A DNA stretch of 6,140 nt from Vulcanimicrobiota bacterium (GCA_028287545.1 JAQBPL010000165.1:1-6140); one strand, 5' to 3'. Numbered from the stretch's first letter, positions 1 through 6,140 are shown. The notes: generated from the letters alone by a model not told the origin. A program made the numbers and translations.

Positions 1-692
1 ACGCGCACGCGGTCCGAAGCGGATCCGTGCCGCCACACGAACGCGGCGATGTAGGCGCAGAGGATCGCGTCCAGCTCGTCGTCGCGGCGCTTGTAGCCGT
101 GCCGGTCGACCGCAGCCGGGAGGTCGAACTCCGCGCCGATCCCGAGCGGCGGGTCCGCCTCGGCAAGGGATCCCAGCAGCGCGCGGTAACGGGCCCATTC
201 CGCGAGCACGCCGTCCCAGCGCCGCTGCTTCTTCTTATACGCGATGATCCGCTGCAGTCCGAACAGCTCGACCGCCGCCGGATGCGGGAAGACCTCGAAC
301 GCGAGCGTTCGAGGATCGCTCGGCAGCACGCGGCAGTCGTGCACGACGCGATCCTTAACGAGCTCCCCGAGGAGCCGGTGCGCGCGACCGCCGCCCTTGA
401 ACGGCGCAAGACCCGTGTTCGCCGGGTACGGAGCCGCGTCGTGCCTGCGGAAGTCGGTCCGGAGGGCTCGTTCGCACGGCCGCGAGCCGGACGGGTTCCG
501 CACGATCGTCGGCATGTCGATCGCGACCGCGCCGCAATCCCCGAGGTGCGCGCGTACCCAGGCCAGGATGTCATCGTCGCCGCGGCGATCGCTGGAGAGC
601 CCGATCAGCCGCCCGTCGCGGTCCAGGGCGGCGAGTCCCGACGGGTTCTTTTCCGACCAGGCGAGGTCGAGTCCGAGGAAGCGCGGCTCCAT
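1..692 (-). CDS. DUF429 family protein, RNase H-like fold (C-terminus off window)
   Basis: The minus frame is open from an ATG at 692 to the window edge (230 codons, no stop), so the C-terminus is missing. DUF429 proteins are predicted nucleases with an RNase H-like fold; their substrate is not established. The family signatures are in order: a first strand GLDLAW at residues 7-12 (Asp9), AIDMPT at 57-62 (Asp59) followed by an Arg/Cys-rich NPSGSRPCER stretch (66-75), FEVFPHP at 132-138 (Glu133), a basic YKKK at 152-155, and DELDAILCAYIA at 205-216 (Asp208). The four acidic positions fit an RNase H-like metal site. Family members are usually about 240-260 residues, so perhaps 10-25 are lost. 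ATG 692 is the only possible start before an upstream in-frame stop, although no good Shine-Dalgarno precedes it. The gene is divergent from the ALDH-like gene. Family call is firm; function is unknown. Confidence 0.85.
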   Translation of the reverse strand, partial: MEPRFLGLDLAWSEKNPSGLAALDRDGRLIGLSSDRRGDDDILAWVRAHLGDCGAVAIDMPTIVRNPSGSRPCERALRTDFRRHDAAPYPANTGLAPFKGGGRAHRLLGELVKDRVVHDCRVLPSDPRTLAFEVFPHPAAVELFGLQRIIAYKKKQRRWDGVLAEWARYRALLGSLAEADPPLGIGAEFDLPAAVDRHGYKRRDDELDAILCAYIAAFVWRHGSASDRVR

Positions 693-722
693 GTCGGAAG
701 TCTTCGGCGATGGAGTCGGAAG
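693..722. repeat. 8 bp direct repeat in the divergent spacer
   Basis: GTCGGAAG occurs at 693-700 and again at 715-722, start to start 22 bp, about two helical turns. It lies in the short gap between the divergent DUF429 and ALDH-like genes. The spacing would suit tandem binding by one regulator, but an 8 bp repeat in GC-rich DNA can arise by chance. If the ALDH-like gene begins at 710, the second copy is coding. Confidence 0.3.
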
Positions 723-742
723 CCCGGGTCGGGATTCGCAAG

Positions 743-1573
743 ATGTACAAGCTCTACATCAACGGTGCGTTCGCGCGGAGCGAGTCCGCGCGCAGCGACC
801 GGATCGGCGGCGAGAACGTCGCGCACGCCTCGCGCAAAGACGTGCGCGACGCGGTCGTCGCGGCGCGCTCCGGCTTCGCCAAATGGTCGGACCAGACCCC
901 AGCGACGCGCGGCCTCGTGCTCTACCGCTTGGCGGAGATGATGGAGGCGCGGGCGGCGGAACTGGCAGCGCAGCTCGTCCTCGGCGGAACCGTCGAGGCC
1001 GGCGCCGCCGCGCGCGAGGTCGCCGCCGCGATCGACCGGACCGTGTGGTACGCCGGCTGGGCCGACAAGTACGTCGCGCTCGCGTCGAGCCGCAATCCGG
1101 TGAACGGCCCGCACTTCAACTTCTCGACGGCCGAGCCGGCCGGAATCGTTGCGGTGCTCGCACCCGACGAGCCGGCGCTCTTGGGGATGGTCACGGCCGT
1201 GCTCCCGGCGCTGGTCAGTGGGAACGCCGTCGTCGTCGTCGCCGGCGAGCGCGATCCGCGCTGCGCCGTCGTCTTCGCGGAGTGCCTGGCGACGAGCGAC
1301 CTGCCCGCCGGCGCATGCAACGTCCTTACCGGAACGCGCGCCGAACTCGCGCCCGTCCTCGCCGGCCACATGGACGTCAACGCGCTGGCGGCATTCGGCC
1401 TCGACCGAGATTTCGAACGCAAACTCGGCGAGCTCGCGTCCGAAAACGTCAAGCGGACGCACTTCGAAGACGCGCCTGCGCGCGAGGGATGGTTCGATGC
1501 GCGCTATGACGACCTCGACCGCGTCGTCGCGCTCACCGAGACGAAGACGATCTGGCATCCCGCTCGCATCTAG
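743..1573 (+). CDS. Short aldehyde dehydrogenase-like protein without catalytic domain
   Basis: 276 residues from ATG 743, against about 470-500 for a full aldehyde dehydrogenase (PF00171). It matches the N-terminal half: KLYINGAF at 3-10, the helix with ARSGFAKW near 41-48, WYAGWADKY at 102-110, EPAGIVAVLAP at 131-141, the GNAVVVVAGE strand at 160-169 and LPAGACNVLTG at 187-197. The protein ends soon after the place where the TGST coenzyme loop is expected (here AFGLD, near 217-221). The catalytic Cys and general-base Glu are therefore absent. PDEP stands where PWNxP, with its oxyanion Asn, is usual, and the coenzyme Lys of the KPxE motif is Val. It is probably not a dehydrogenase by itself; it may be a partner or regulator of a full-length ALDH elsewhere. 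Start choice: 743 gives the usual family N-terminus; ATG 710 adds 11 residues and has GGAAG nine bases upstream. The frame is intact, so a recent pseudogene is less likely. Confidence 0.75.
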   Translation: MYKLYINGAFARSESARSDRIGGENVAHASRKDVRDAVVAARSGFAKWSDQTPATRGLVLYRLAEMMEARAAELAAQLVLGGTVEAGAAAREVAAAIDRTVWYAGWADKYVALASSRNPVNGPHFNFSTAEPAGIVAVLAPDEPALLGMVTAVLPALVSGNAVVVVAGERDPRCAVVFAECLATSDLPAGACNVLTGTRAELAPVLAGHMDVNALAAFGLDRDFERKLGELASENVKRTHFEDAPAREGWFDARYDDLDRVVALTETKTIWHPARI

Positions 1574-1607
1574 CGAGCACTTTTCGACGACGTCCCGAAA
1601 CAGTGTC

Positions 1608-1638
1608 CGTGCGACGTAGGTCGCACGAATATTTGTTT
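1608..1638 (+). terminator. Intrinsic terminator after the ALDH-like gene
   Basis: A perfect 8 bp stem, CGTGCGAC (1608-1615) with GTCGCACG (1620-1627), encloses a GTAG loop and is followed by AATATTTGTTT (1628-1638). It lies 35 bp after the ALDH-like stop. The AT-rich tail is striking in this GC-rich DNA. It separates the ALDH-like gene from the porin gene. Confidence 0.6.
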
Positions 1639-1652
1639 CATGCCGGTGTTAA

Positions 1653-1680
1653 TCGACACTTAAGTCTCGCGCGATACATT
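1653..1680 (+). promoter_or_regulatory. Candidate sigma-70-type promoter for the porin gene
   Basis: TCGACA (1653-1658, five of six matches to TTGACA) and TACATT (1675-1680, four of six to TATAAT) are 16 bp apart. They sit in a locally AT-richer stretch just after the terminator. Transcription would begin near 1687, which suits a translation start at 1691 or later. The consensus of this organism is unknown, so the call is weak. Confidence 0.25.
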
Positions 1681-1714
1681 GCCGCTCGTGTTGTTTCTTC
1701 ATTCGTTGTCACGA

Positions 1715-3217
1715 GTGCGCATCGTCATGCTCGTGCTCGCCTCCGCATTGGCCGGTTCCGCACAAGCAGCGAACGCGCAAGCGCTGCCGTCGCCGAAACC
1801 GGCGCCGACTTCCGATCCGCTGACGGTCCGCGCGTATGTGCGCGGATACGACTTCACGCGCCAGAACGCAAGCACCGGAGCCGGCGGCGCGAATCAAGTC
1901 AACCAGCAGTCTTCCTCCGCCGCCCTCAGCCTGCACGCGGACTATCGCCTCGGCGACTCGCCGTTCACGGTCGGCGGCTCATATCTCTATTCGAACCCGC
2001 TCAACGACTGCACGAACGCGGCCTCACATCTGGCGCTGCCGTGCGGAAAGGTGACCGCTCCGAGCCTGAACCCGGACGACACGCTGCCGGGCTTTGCGCT
2101 CAGCACGTTCTACGAGGCGTACCTGCAGTACAAAGACGCGCACCTCTACGGCAAGATCGGTGACCAGCTGATCAACACGCCGTGGGCGAACGCGTCCGAC
2201 TCGCGCCTGAAGCCTGCGGCATTCCAGGGCGTGGACCTCGCGTACGCGCTCTCGAAGCAATGGTCGCTCGAAGCGATGGACATGACGCGCTTCGAGAGCC
2301 GCACCAACTCGGCGTTCGACAACAAAACGCTGCTCACGTCGTTCCCGGCCGGCTCCCCCGGCCTGCCCGGCAACACCTATTTCGCCGGCGGCAACGGGGC
2401 GTCGAGCGCGGGCTTCACCTACGGACGCCTCGGCTACGGCGACGGACGACTCGCCTCGAACCTGCACTTCTACCACTTCGCGGACATCGCGAACCTCACA
2501 TGGTTCGATGCGAAGTACACCGTCGGCGCGCAAAAGACGAAGCCGTACGTCGCCGTCCAAGCCGGACGCGAGGCCGAGACCGGCTCAGCGCTCCTCGGAA
2601 AGATCGACAGCACGGTCATCGGCGTGCAGATCGGCGCGGCCGTGACACGGAACATCAACGTCTCGCTTGGCTACAACCAGATCCCTTCGCACACCCAGAC
2701 GATCGCGCTTCCGGCCGGCGATTCGTGCAGCACGAAACAGCAATTGAGCGTCAAGAAGGGCACGACGCTGCCCTACTTCCTCCCGACCAACGCACCGCAG
2801 TGCATCAACAACGGCAACGGCACCGCGACCGTTCAGTACGGCGGCATCGCGACGCCGTACACCGACTCGTACGCCACCGATCCCCTCTTCACGACCAGCC
2901 TCACGCAGGGGATGGCCGACCGCCGCGCGCCGGGCAGCGGCACGAAACTCGCGGCGAACTGGACCTCGAACAACAAGCACCTCGTCGTCGCCGTCAGCCG
3001 CGCGTATTACGATTACGGAAACGTTTTCGCTCCCCAGCAGACGGCCGAAACCGATGCCGATGCGATGTACTACGTGAACCGCGTGATGCCGGGCAAGCCG
3101 TACCGCGGGCTCTTAGTGCGGTATCGCTACGGCGAGCGCACCTACACGAACACCGCGCTCTACGGCGGCGTGCCGCTCTTCAAGTATAACCGCGCGCAGC
3201 TGGAGTACGACTTCTAG
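1715..3217 (+). CDS. Outer-membrane beta-barrel porin, possibly OprD-like
   Basis: A 500-residue protein from GTG 1715. The N-terminus MRIVMLVLASALAGSAQA is a Sec signal peptide, probably cleaved after AQA at either 16-18 or 21-23. The mature part is rich in Tyr, Gly, Asn and Thr with alternating amphipathic strands, and ends LEYDF, the terminal Phe recognised by the BAM complex. It should form a barrel in the outer membrane and pass small solutes; the substrate is unknown. The stretch GDQLINTPWANASDSRLKP (149-167) and the strand GLLVRYRYGER (465-475) recall OprD-type porins, but that is a resemblance judged by eye. Two Cys pairs (99/110 and 338/363) lie in loop-like segments and could form disulfides. 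Start: an in-frame stop at 1661 limits the choices to TTG 1679, TTG 1706, GTG 1715 or ATG 1727; none has a good ribosome binding site. GTG 1715 gives the best signal peptide and fits the candidate promoter. The gene stands alone between a terminator and a tRNA. Confidence 0.8.
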   Translation: MRIVMLVLASALAGSAQAANAQALPSPKPAPTSDPLTVRAYVRGYDFTRQNASTGAGGANQVNQQSSSAALSLHADYRLGDSPFTVGGSYLYSNPLNDCTNAASHLALPCGKVTAPSLNPDDTLPGFALSTFYEAYLQYKDAHLYGKIGDQLINTPWANASDSRLKPAAFQGVDLAYALSKQWSLEAMDMTRFESRTNSAFDNKTLLTSFPAGSPGLPGNTYFAGGNGASSAGFTYGRLGYGDGRLASNLHFYHFADIANLTWFDAKYTVGAQKTKPYVAVQAGREAETGSALLGKIDSTVIGVQIGAAVTRNINVSLGYNQIPSHTQTIALPAGDSCSTKQQLSVKKGTTLPYFLPTNAPQCINNGNGTATVQYGGIATPYTDSYATDPLFTTSLTQGMADRRAPGSGTKLAANWTSNNKHLVVAVSRAYYDYGNVFAPQQTAETDADAMYYVNRVMPGKPYRGLLVRYRYGERTYTNTALYGGVPLFKYNRAQLEYDF

Positions 3218-3268
3218 GCCCCCCAGCGAGGCCTCTCACCCTCCGGCCGTGAAATAGGCGCTGGCCGC

Positions 3269-3355
3269 GGAGAGGTGGCAGAGTGGTCGAATGCACTCGC
3301 TTGGAAAGCGAGCATACTGTAAAAGGTATCGGGAGTTCGAATCTCCCCCTCTCCG
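3269..3355 (+). tRNA. tRNA-Ser (anticodon GGA)
   Basis: A full class II cloverleaf of 87 nt. The acceptor GGAGAGG (3269-3275) pairs with CCTCTCC (3348-3354), and the discriminator is G3355. The D stem is GCA/TGC (3278-3280, 3292-3294). The anticodon stem CTCGC/GCGAG (3296-3300, 3308-3312) holds the loop TTGGAAA with GGA at 3303-3305, reading UCC and UCU serine codons. A long variable arm, ATAC/GTAT (3314-3317, 3326-3329), marks it as serine. The T arm is GGGAG, TTCGAAT, CTCCC (3331-3347). CCA is not encoded and must be added after transcription. No clear promoter is visible in the 51 bp after the porin stop. Confidence 0.97.
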
Positions 3356-3370
3356 ACGTTCCGCGGTTTA

Positions 3371-3394
3371 CGGGCCGGCGCTTGCGCCGGCCCG
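3371..3394 (+). terminator. Strong GC hairpin after the tRNA (terminator or processing signal)
   Basis: An inverted repeat with an 11 bp perfect arm (3371-3381 with 3384-3394) has TT at its centre; with a realistic six-base loop the stem is 9 bp. It begins 15 bp after the tRNA. No T-run follows on either strand, so it is not a textbook intrinsic terminator. It may help end or trim the tRNA transcript, or block read-through into the oxidoreductase gene. Confidence 0.4.
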
Positions 3395-3416
3395 CTGCGT
3401 AGAGGGCTCTCCTCCT

Positions 3417-3429
3417 GCGAATGATTCGC
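3417..3429. promoter_or_regulatory. 13 bp palindrome upstream of the FAD oxidoreductase gene
   Basis: GCGAAT-G-ATTCGC is a perfect inverted repeat with a one-base centre, ending 26 bp before the ATG at 3456. The position suits an operator. A one-base centre argues for a protein site rather than an RNA hairpin. There is no independent support. Confidence 0.2.
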
Positions 3430-3444
3430 GGCGCGATTGCGTTT

Positions 3445-3450
3445 GGGGAG
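3445..3450 (+). promoter_or_regulatory. Ribosome binding site fixing the start at 3456
   Basis: GGGGAG lies five bases before ATG 3456. It is the clearest Shine-Dalgarno in the window. It selects this start over an upstream in-frame ATG at 3291, which lies inside the tRNA gene. Confidence 0.7.
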
Positions 3451-3455
3451 TGACG

Positions 3456-4850
3456 ATGAAACGACGCTTCGCGGGCGCGGCCGTTCTGGCAGCGCTGCTG
3501 TTCTCCACGTTCCACTGGCCGGCGCTCGCCCAGAATAGCCCGGCGATTCTGGTCGTCGGCGGTACGCCGGCTGGGGTCGCCGCAGCCGTCGCCGCCGCCC
3601 GTGCCGGGGCGGACGTCACCCTGGTGGCCCGGCGCCCGGAGCTCGGGGGCATCCTGACCGACGGGATGATGGACCAATGGGACCTCAATGTCGCTCCGGA
3701 CGGCGGCACGATCGAGGGCGGGATCTTCGCAGAGATCCACGCCGCGCTGGGAGACGCGTTCACGCCGCAGGCGGCCGCGCAGACCTTCGGCTCGCTGGTT
3801 GCCGCCGAGCCGCGGATCCGCGTCGTCACGGCCGCGCGGGTGACGGACGTGCAGGCGGACTCCGCTGCCGGCGTTCGCACGGTCCGCTCGGTGCGGTTCC
3901 AGCAGGCGAACGGCGCGACGTTCGACATCGCGGCGCAATACGTCGTCGACGCCACGGACAACGGGGACGTCGCGGCGCTCGCCGGCGCGCGCTACGACAT
4001 CGGGCGCCAAGACACGGGGATCGACGAACGCACGCAAGCGGTCACGCTGATGTTCTCGCTGCGCGACGTGGCGTTTCGTTCCGTCGCGAACGGATACGAT
4101 GCGGCCCGCTACGGACCGGGCGGGGCGACGCCGCGGCGCGCCTGGGGCTACGCGAAGCTGCTCGCTGGGTATCGGCCGCTCTCACCCGACGTGCTCGTGC
4201 GCGACCTCAACATCGGACGCGAGCCGAGCGGCGACGTCACCCTCAACGCGATCGACGTGCTCAACGTCGACGGTCTCTCGAGCGGCGATTTGGCGCGGGC
4301 GCGCGCCATCAGCGTGCGCGAGACGCCGCATCTGCTGGCCTATCTGCGCGAGCGGCTCCCCGGATTCGAACGCGCCGCGGTCGACCGTTACGCGGACGAA
4401 GTGTACGTGCGGGAAACGCGTCACTTCGCCGGCGTCGAGCGGCTCACCGCGACCGACGTGTGGGGCGGCAGCATCCCCGACGACACGATCGGACTCTCGT
4501 CGTATCCGCTCGATCTGCACCCGGTCACGCCGACCGAACGGCTCGCCTACGCGCCGTCACGTCACGTCTACGGCATCCCGTTCGGCACGCTCGTCCCGCG
4601 CGATCTCACCAACGTGATCTTGGCCTCGGCGGCGATCAGCGCGACGCACGTCGCAGCCGGCAGCGCGCGCGTCATCCCGACCACGATCGAGGAGGGCGAA
4701 GCGGCCGGCGACGCCGCCGCGCTGGCCCAGCGCGAAGGGCAGAGCTTCCTCACGGTGGCCCGTGACGCGAGCGAGGTCGCGGAGCTGCGGGCGCTGCTCT
4801 TGCACGACGGCGCAATCCTCAGTTATTCGCGGCGGTTAGTCCACAGCTAA
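3456..4850 (+). CDS. Exported FAD-dependent oxidoreductase (PF12831 type)
   Basis: 464 residues. The N-terminus MKRRFAGAAVLAALL with ALAQN at 24-27 and after is a signal peptide cleaved near residue 25 or 26. The KRRF start could serve the Tat route, which would suit a protein exported folded with its flavin, but it is not a strict twin-arginine motif. The FAD-binding Rossmann segment is VVGGTPAG (33-40) followed by a long Ala-rich helix, ADVTLVARR (52-60) and LGG (63-65). VDATDNGDVAALAGA (164-178) is the second flavin-site segment. The C-terminal signatures YGIPFGTLVP (372-381), ASAAISATHVAAGSARVIPT (390-409) and GEAAGDAAALA (414-424) are typical of the PF12831 FAD_oxidored family. The substrate cannot be told from the sequence. 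The middle Gly of GxGxxG is Thr, and the acidic residue usual at the end of strand 2 appears to be Ala58. No Cys occurs in the protein. It is the only gene of its unit here and converges on the P1 peptidase with a 32 bp gap. Confidence 0.88.
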   Translation: MKRRFAGAAVLAALLFSTFHWPALAQNSPAILVVGGTPAGVAAAVAAARAGADVTLVARRPELGGILTDGMMDQWDLNVAPDGGTIEGGIFAEIHAALGDAFTPQAAAQTFGSLVAAEPRIRVVTAARVTDVQADSAAGVRTVRSVRFQQANGATFDIAAQYVVDATDNGDVAALAGARYDIGRQDTGIDERTQAVTLMFSLRDVAFRSVANGYDAARYGPGGATPRRAWGYAKLLAGYRPLSPDVLVRDLNIGREPSGDVTLNAIDVLNVDGLSSGDLARARAISVRETPHLLAYLRERLPGFERAAVDRYADEVYVRETRHFAGVERLTATDVWGGSIPDDTIGLSSYPLDLHPVTPTERLAYAPSRHVYGIPFGTLVPRDLTNVILASAAISATHVAAGSARVIPTTIEEGEAAGDAAALAQREGQSFLTVARDASEVAELRALLLHDGAILSYSRRLVHS

Positions 4851-4882
4851 TCGGGGCGGCCGTTAGCCGGAGCAGCGGCGCG

Positions 4883-6028
4883 CTAGGGGTTCGGTCGCGT
4901 GAGGAGCGGGCGCACCCGCTCGTAGGGCAAGTTGAAGACCGTCACGCCGCCGCGGCCGGTGACGGTGTGCGCGCTGAACAGCGCGTCGTCGATCGCGGCT
5001 TCGGTCGCGTCGGCGGTCGCCTCGAACATCGCGTTGATGCGGTCGTCGTCGGTCTCGAGCGCCGGTCCGGCGATTCCACCGTCGCGCGGATAGCGGTGCG
5101 TCGTCGAGAACGCCAGGAACAGATCGCCGCTCGAGACGCGCGAGGTCGAACCGGTGCGGGCGAGTCCCATCGTCGCGCGCTTCGCGATGTCGCGCAGCCG
5201 CGTGTGGTCGAGCGGCGCGTCGGTCGCGACGACGATGATGATGCTGCCGTCGGCCGCGCGGCCGCGCACCGGCGGCGCGTATCCCGTGCGGCGCGGGAAG
5301 ATCGGCCTCAACTCGTTCGTGAGTGCGCGGCCGACGGGGACGCCGTCGATGCGCAGCGTGTCCCGCGGCTGCGAGCCGATGTTGACGTTGACCATCACCC
5401 CGAGCGTGTAGCCGCCGAGGTTCTTCGGCAGCACGCGCGACGCCGAACCGATCCCGCCGGCGAGGCCGAAGGCGATCATCCCCGTCCCCGCGCCGACGTT
5501 GCCTCGCGCGAAATCGCCGTCCTTGGCGGCGTCGAGCATCGCCACGACGTCCTCCGCGTGAACCGCACGGGCCTGGATGTCGTTGAGTGCCTGATCGTCG
5601 CATTCGGCGACGACGGGCAGCGGGACGTCGTCGGCGCGGCCGATTTGCGGGTGCTTGGAGATCAGCCACGACACGACGCCGTCGTCCGCGCGGCCGACGT
5701 CGAGCGTGTCGGTGAGCACGATCGGCACCTCGAGAAAGCCCGATTGCGTAACCCAATGCGCGCCGGTCATCTCGCCGTTGCCGTTGAGGTCGAAGGTCGC
5801 GGCGGCGACGCGATCGTTCCACGTGTCCGCGTTCGGCACGATCCCGGTCGCGCCGGTCCGCACGTCGGTTCCCACGACTTTCGTGATGTGCGCGACGCGC
5901 ACGCCCGGGACGTCGGTGATCCCGTCGACCGCGCCGCTGGGAAACCGGCCGATCGCTACGGGCGAGCGCGCTTCCGCCGGCAGCATACCGCACGCGAGCG
6001 CGGCGAGAAGAGCGATCGTTCGGCGCAT
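4883..6028 (-). CDS. Exported P1-family (DmpA/S58) self-processing aminopeptidase or amidase
   Basis: 381 residues from ATG 6028. MRRTIALLAALACGMLPAEA is a signal peptide, probably cut after AEA near residue 20; the Cys at 13 lacks a proper lipobox. The family blocks of PF03576 follow: ITDVPGVRVAHIT (37-49), TGATGIVP (58-65), HWVTQSGFLEVPIVLTDT (91-108), ECDDQALND (142-150), GNVGAGTGM (176-184), VMVNVNIGS (211-219) and DGSIIIVVATDAPL (260-273). By family knowledge, the precursor cuts itself between Gly261 and Ser262, making Ser262 the N-terminal nucleophile of the beta chain. Asn216 fits the oxyanion Asn, and Ser300-Gly-Asp302 the conserved SGD/E site. Relatives release N-terminal D- or L-amino acids or beta-amino acids from peptides and amides; the substrate here is unknown. 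The alternative GTG at 6061 would overlap the upstream gene and put 11 residues before the signal peptide, so ATG 6028 is preferred. The upstream gene ends 13 bp away, suggesting an operon. Confidence 0.92.
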   Translation of the reverse strand: MRRTIALLAALACGMLPAEARSPVAIGRFPSGAVDGITDVPGVRVAHITKVVGTDVRTGATGIVPNADTWNDRVAAATFDLNGNGEMTGAHWVTQSGFLEVPIVLTDTLDVGRADDGVVSWLISKHPQIGRADDVPLPVVAECDDQALNDIQARAVHAEDVVAMLDAAKDGDFARGNVGAGTGMIAFGLAGGIGSASRVLPKNLGGYTLGVMVNVNIGSQPRDTLRIDGVPVGRALTNELRPIFPRRTGYAPPVRGRAADGSIIIVVATDAPLDHTRLRDIAKRATMGLARTGSTSRVSSGDLFLAFSTTHRYPRDGGIAGPALETDDDRINAMFEATADATEAAIDDALFSAHTVTGRGGVTVFNLPYERVRPLLTRPNP

Positions 6029-6041
6029 CCGCGCGAAGTTC

Positions 6042-6140
6042 TCACTCGACGATGCGGACACCCTCGGATTCGATCGCCGAGAGCACGCGGGTGCGGAACT
6101 GCGTCGCCTCGGACCCGCCGGTCACTTTGCTGCGCACGTT
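6042..6140 (-). CDS. C-terminal end of an unidentified protein (start off window)
   Basis: The minus frame is open from the right edge to TGA at 6044-6042, giving the last 32 residues of a protein. It ends with QFRTRVLSAIESEGVRIVE, a charged amphipathic helix followed by a short strand. Its end 13 bp before the peptidase start, on the same strand, is what an operon neighbour would show. The tail faintly recalls the ends of MscS-type channels, but this is too short to call a family. Confidence 0.5.
   Translation of the reverse strand, partial: NVRSKVTGGSEATQFRTRVLSAIESEGVRIVE

Noticed and set aside
605..1558. 317-codon open frame opposite the ALDH-like gene
   Set aside because: Arg/Asp/Val-rich composition with no recognisable motif; the plus strand has clear family signatures here. 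Long antisense frames are expected at this GC content.
2182..3189. 335-codon frame inside the porin gene
   Set aside because: Arg-rich shadow frame without motifs; the porin frame has a signal peptide and a C-terminal Phe.
3217..3268. Weak inverted repeats after the porin stop (AGGCC/GGCCT, and CGGCC/GGCCG) as a terminator
   Set aside because: Stems of only 5 bp with 9 and 14 base loops and no T-run.
3269..3355. tRNA-Ser as an integration site for a mobile element
   Set aside because: No integrase is present and I found no second copy of the tRNA 3' end in the window.
3291..3455. N-terminal extension of the FAD oxidoreductase from an ATG at 3291
   Set aside because: That ATG lies within the tRNA-Ser; the ribosome binding site and signal peptide support ATG 3456.
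4851..4882. Bidirectional terminator in the convergent gap
   Set aside because: Only a 4 bp CGGC/GCCG stem, with no T-run on either strand.
4863..5993. 376-codon open frame on the minus strand overlapping the P1 peptidase in another frame
   Set aside because: Almost entirely Arg/Gly/Asp/Ala low-complexity protein, the usual frame shadow of a GC-rich gene; the peptidase frame has intact family motifs and a signal peptide.

Overview
The window is GC-rich (roughly two thirds G+C by eye) and gene-dense, from a diderm bacterium. The diderm call rests on one gene whose protein has a signal peptide, alternating barrel-like strands and a C-terminal Tyr-Asp-Phe, the usual end of an outer-membrane beta-barrel. 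Several starts lack a clear Shine-Dalgarno sequence. The lineage cannot be fixed from the sequence. A soil-type phylum such as Eremiobacterota, Gemmatimonadota or Acidobacteriota would fit, but that is only an impression.

Layout from left to right: (1) A minus-strand DUF429 protein with an RNase H-like fold runs off the left edge, lacking only its C-terminal end. (2) Divergent from it, across a 50 bp spacer carrying an 8 bp direct repeat, is a short aldehyde-dehydrogenase-like protein. It keeps the N-terminal, NAD-binding half of the family and has no catalytic domain, and it is followed by a good intrinsic terminator. (3) Next comes an outer-membrane porin-like protein, possibly OprD-like, on the plus strand with a candidate promoter. 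(4) A complete class II tRNA-Ser(GGA) follows, then a strong GC hairpin without a U-tract. (5) After that is an exported FAD-dependent oxidoreductase (PF12831 type) with a clear ribosome binding site and a possible Tat signal. (6) Convergent to it, on the minus strand, is an exported P1-family (DmpA/S58) self-processing peptidase. Its neighbour 13 bp upstream is visible only as its last 32 codons, probably in the same operon.

The genes look like separate housekeeping or envelope units, not one pathway. Three of the complete proteins (porin, FAD oxidoreductase, P1 peptidase) carry export signals, so the right two thirds of the window is largely a cell-envelope neighbourhood. I see no mobile element, CRISPR array, phage gene or obvious new multi-gene system. 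The points most worth a second look are the half-length, catalytically empty ALDH homologue and the exported flavoprotein with an altered dinucleotide-binding motif.
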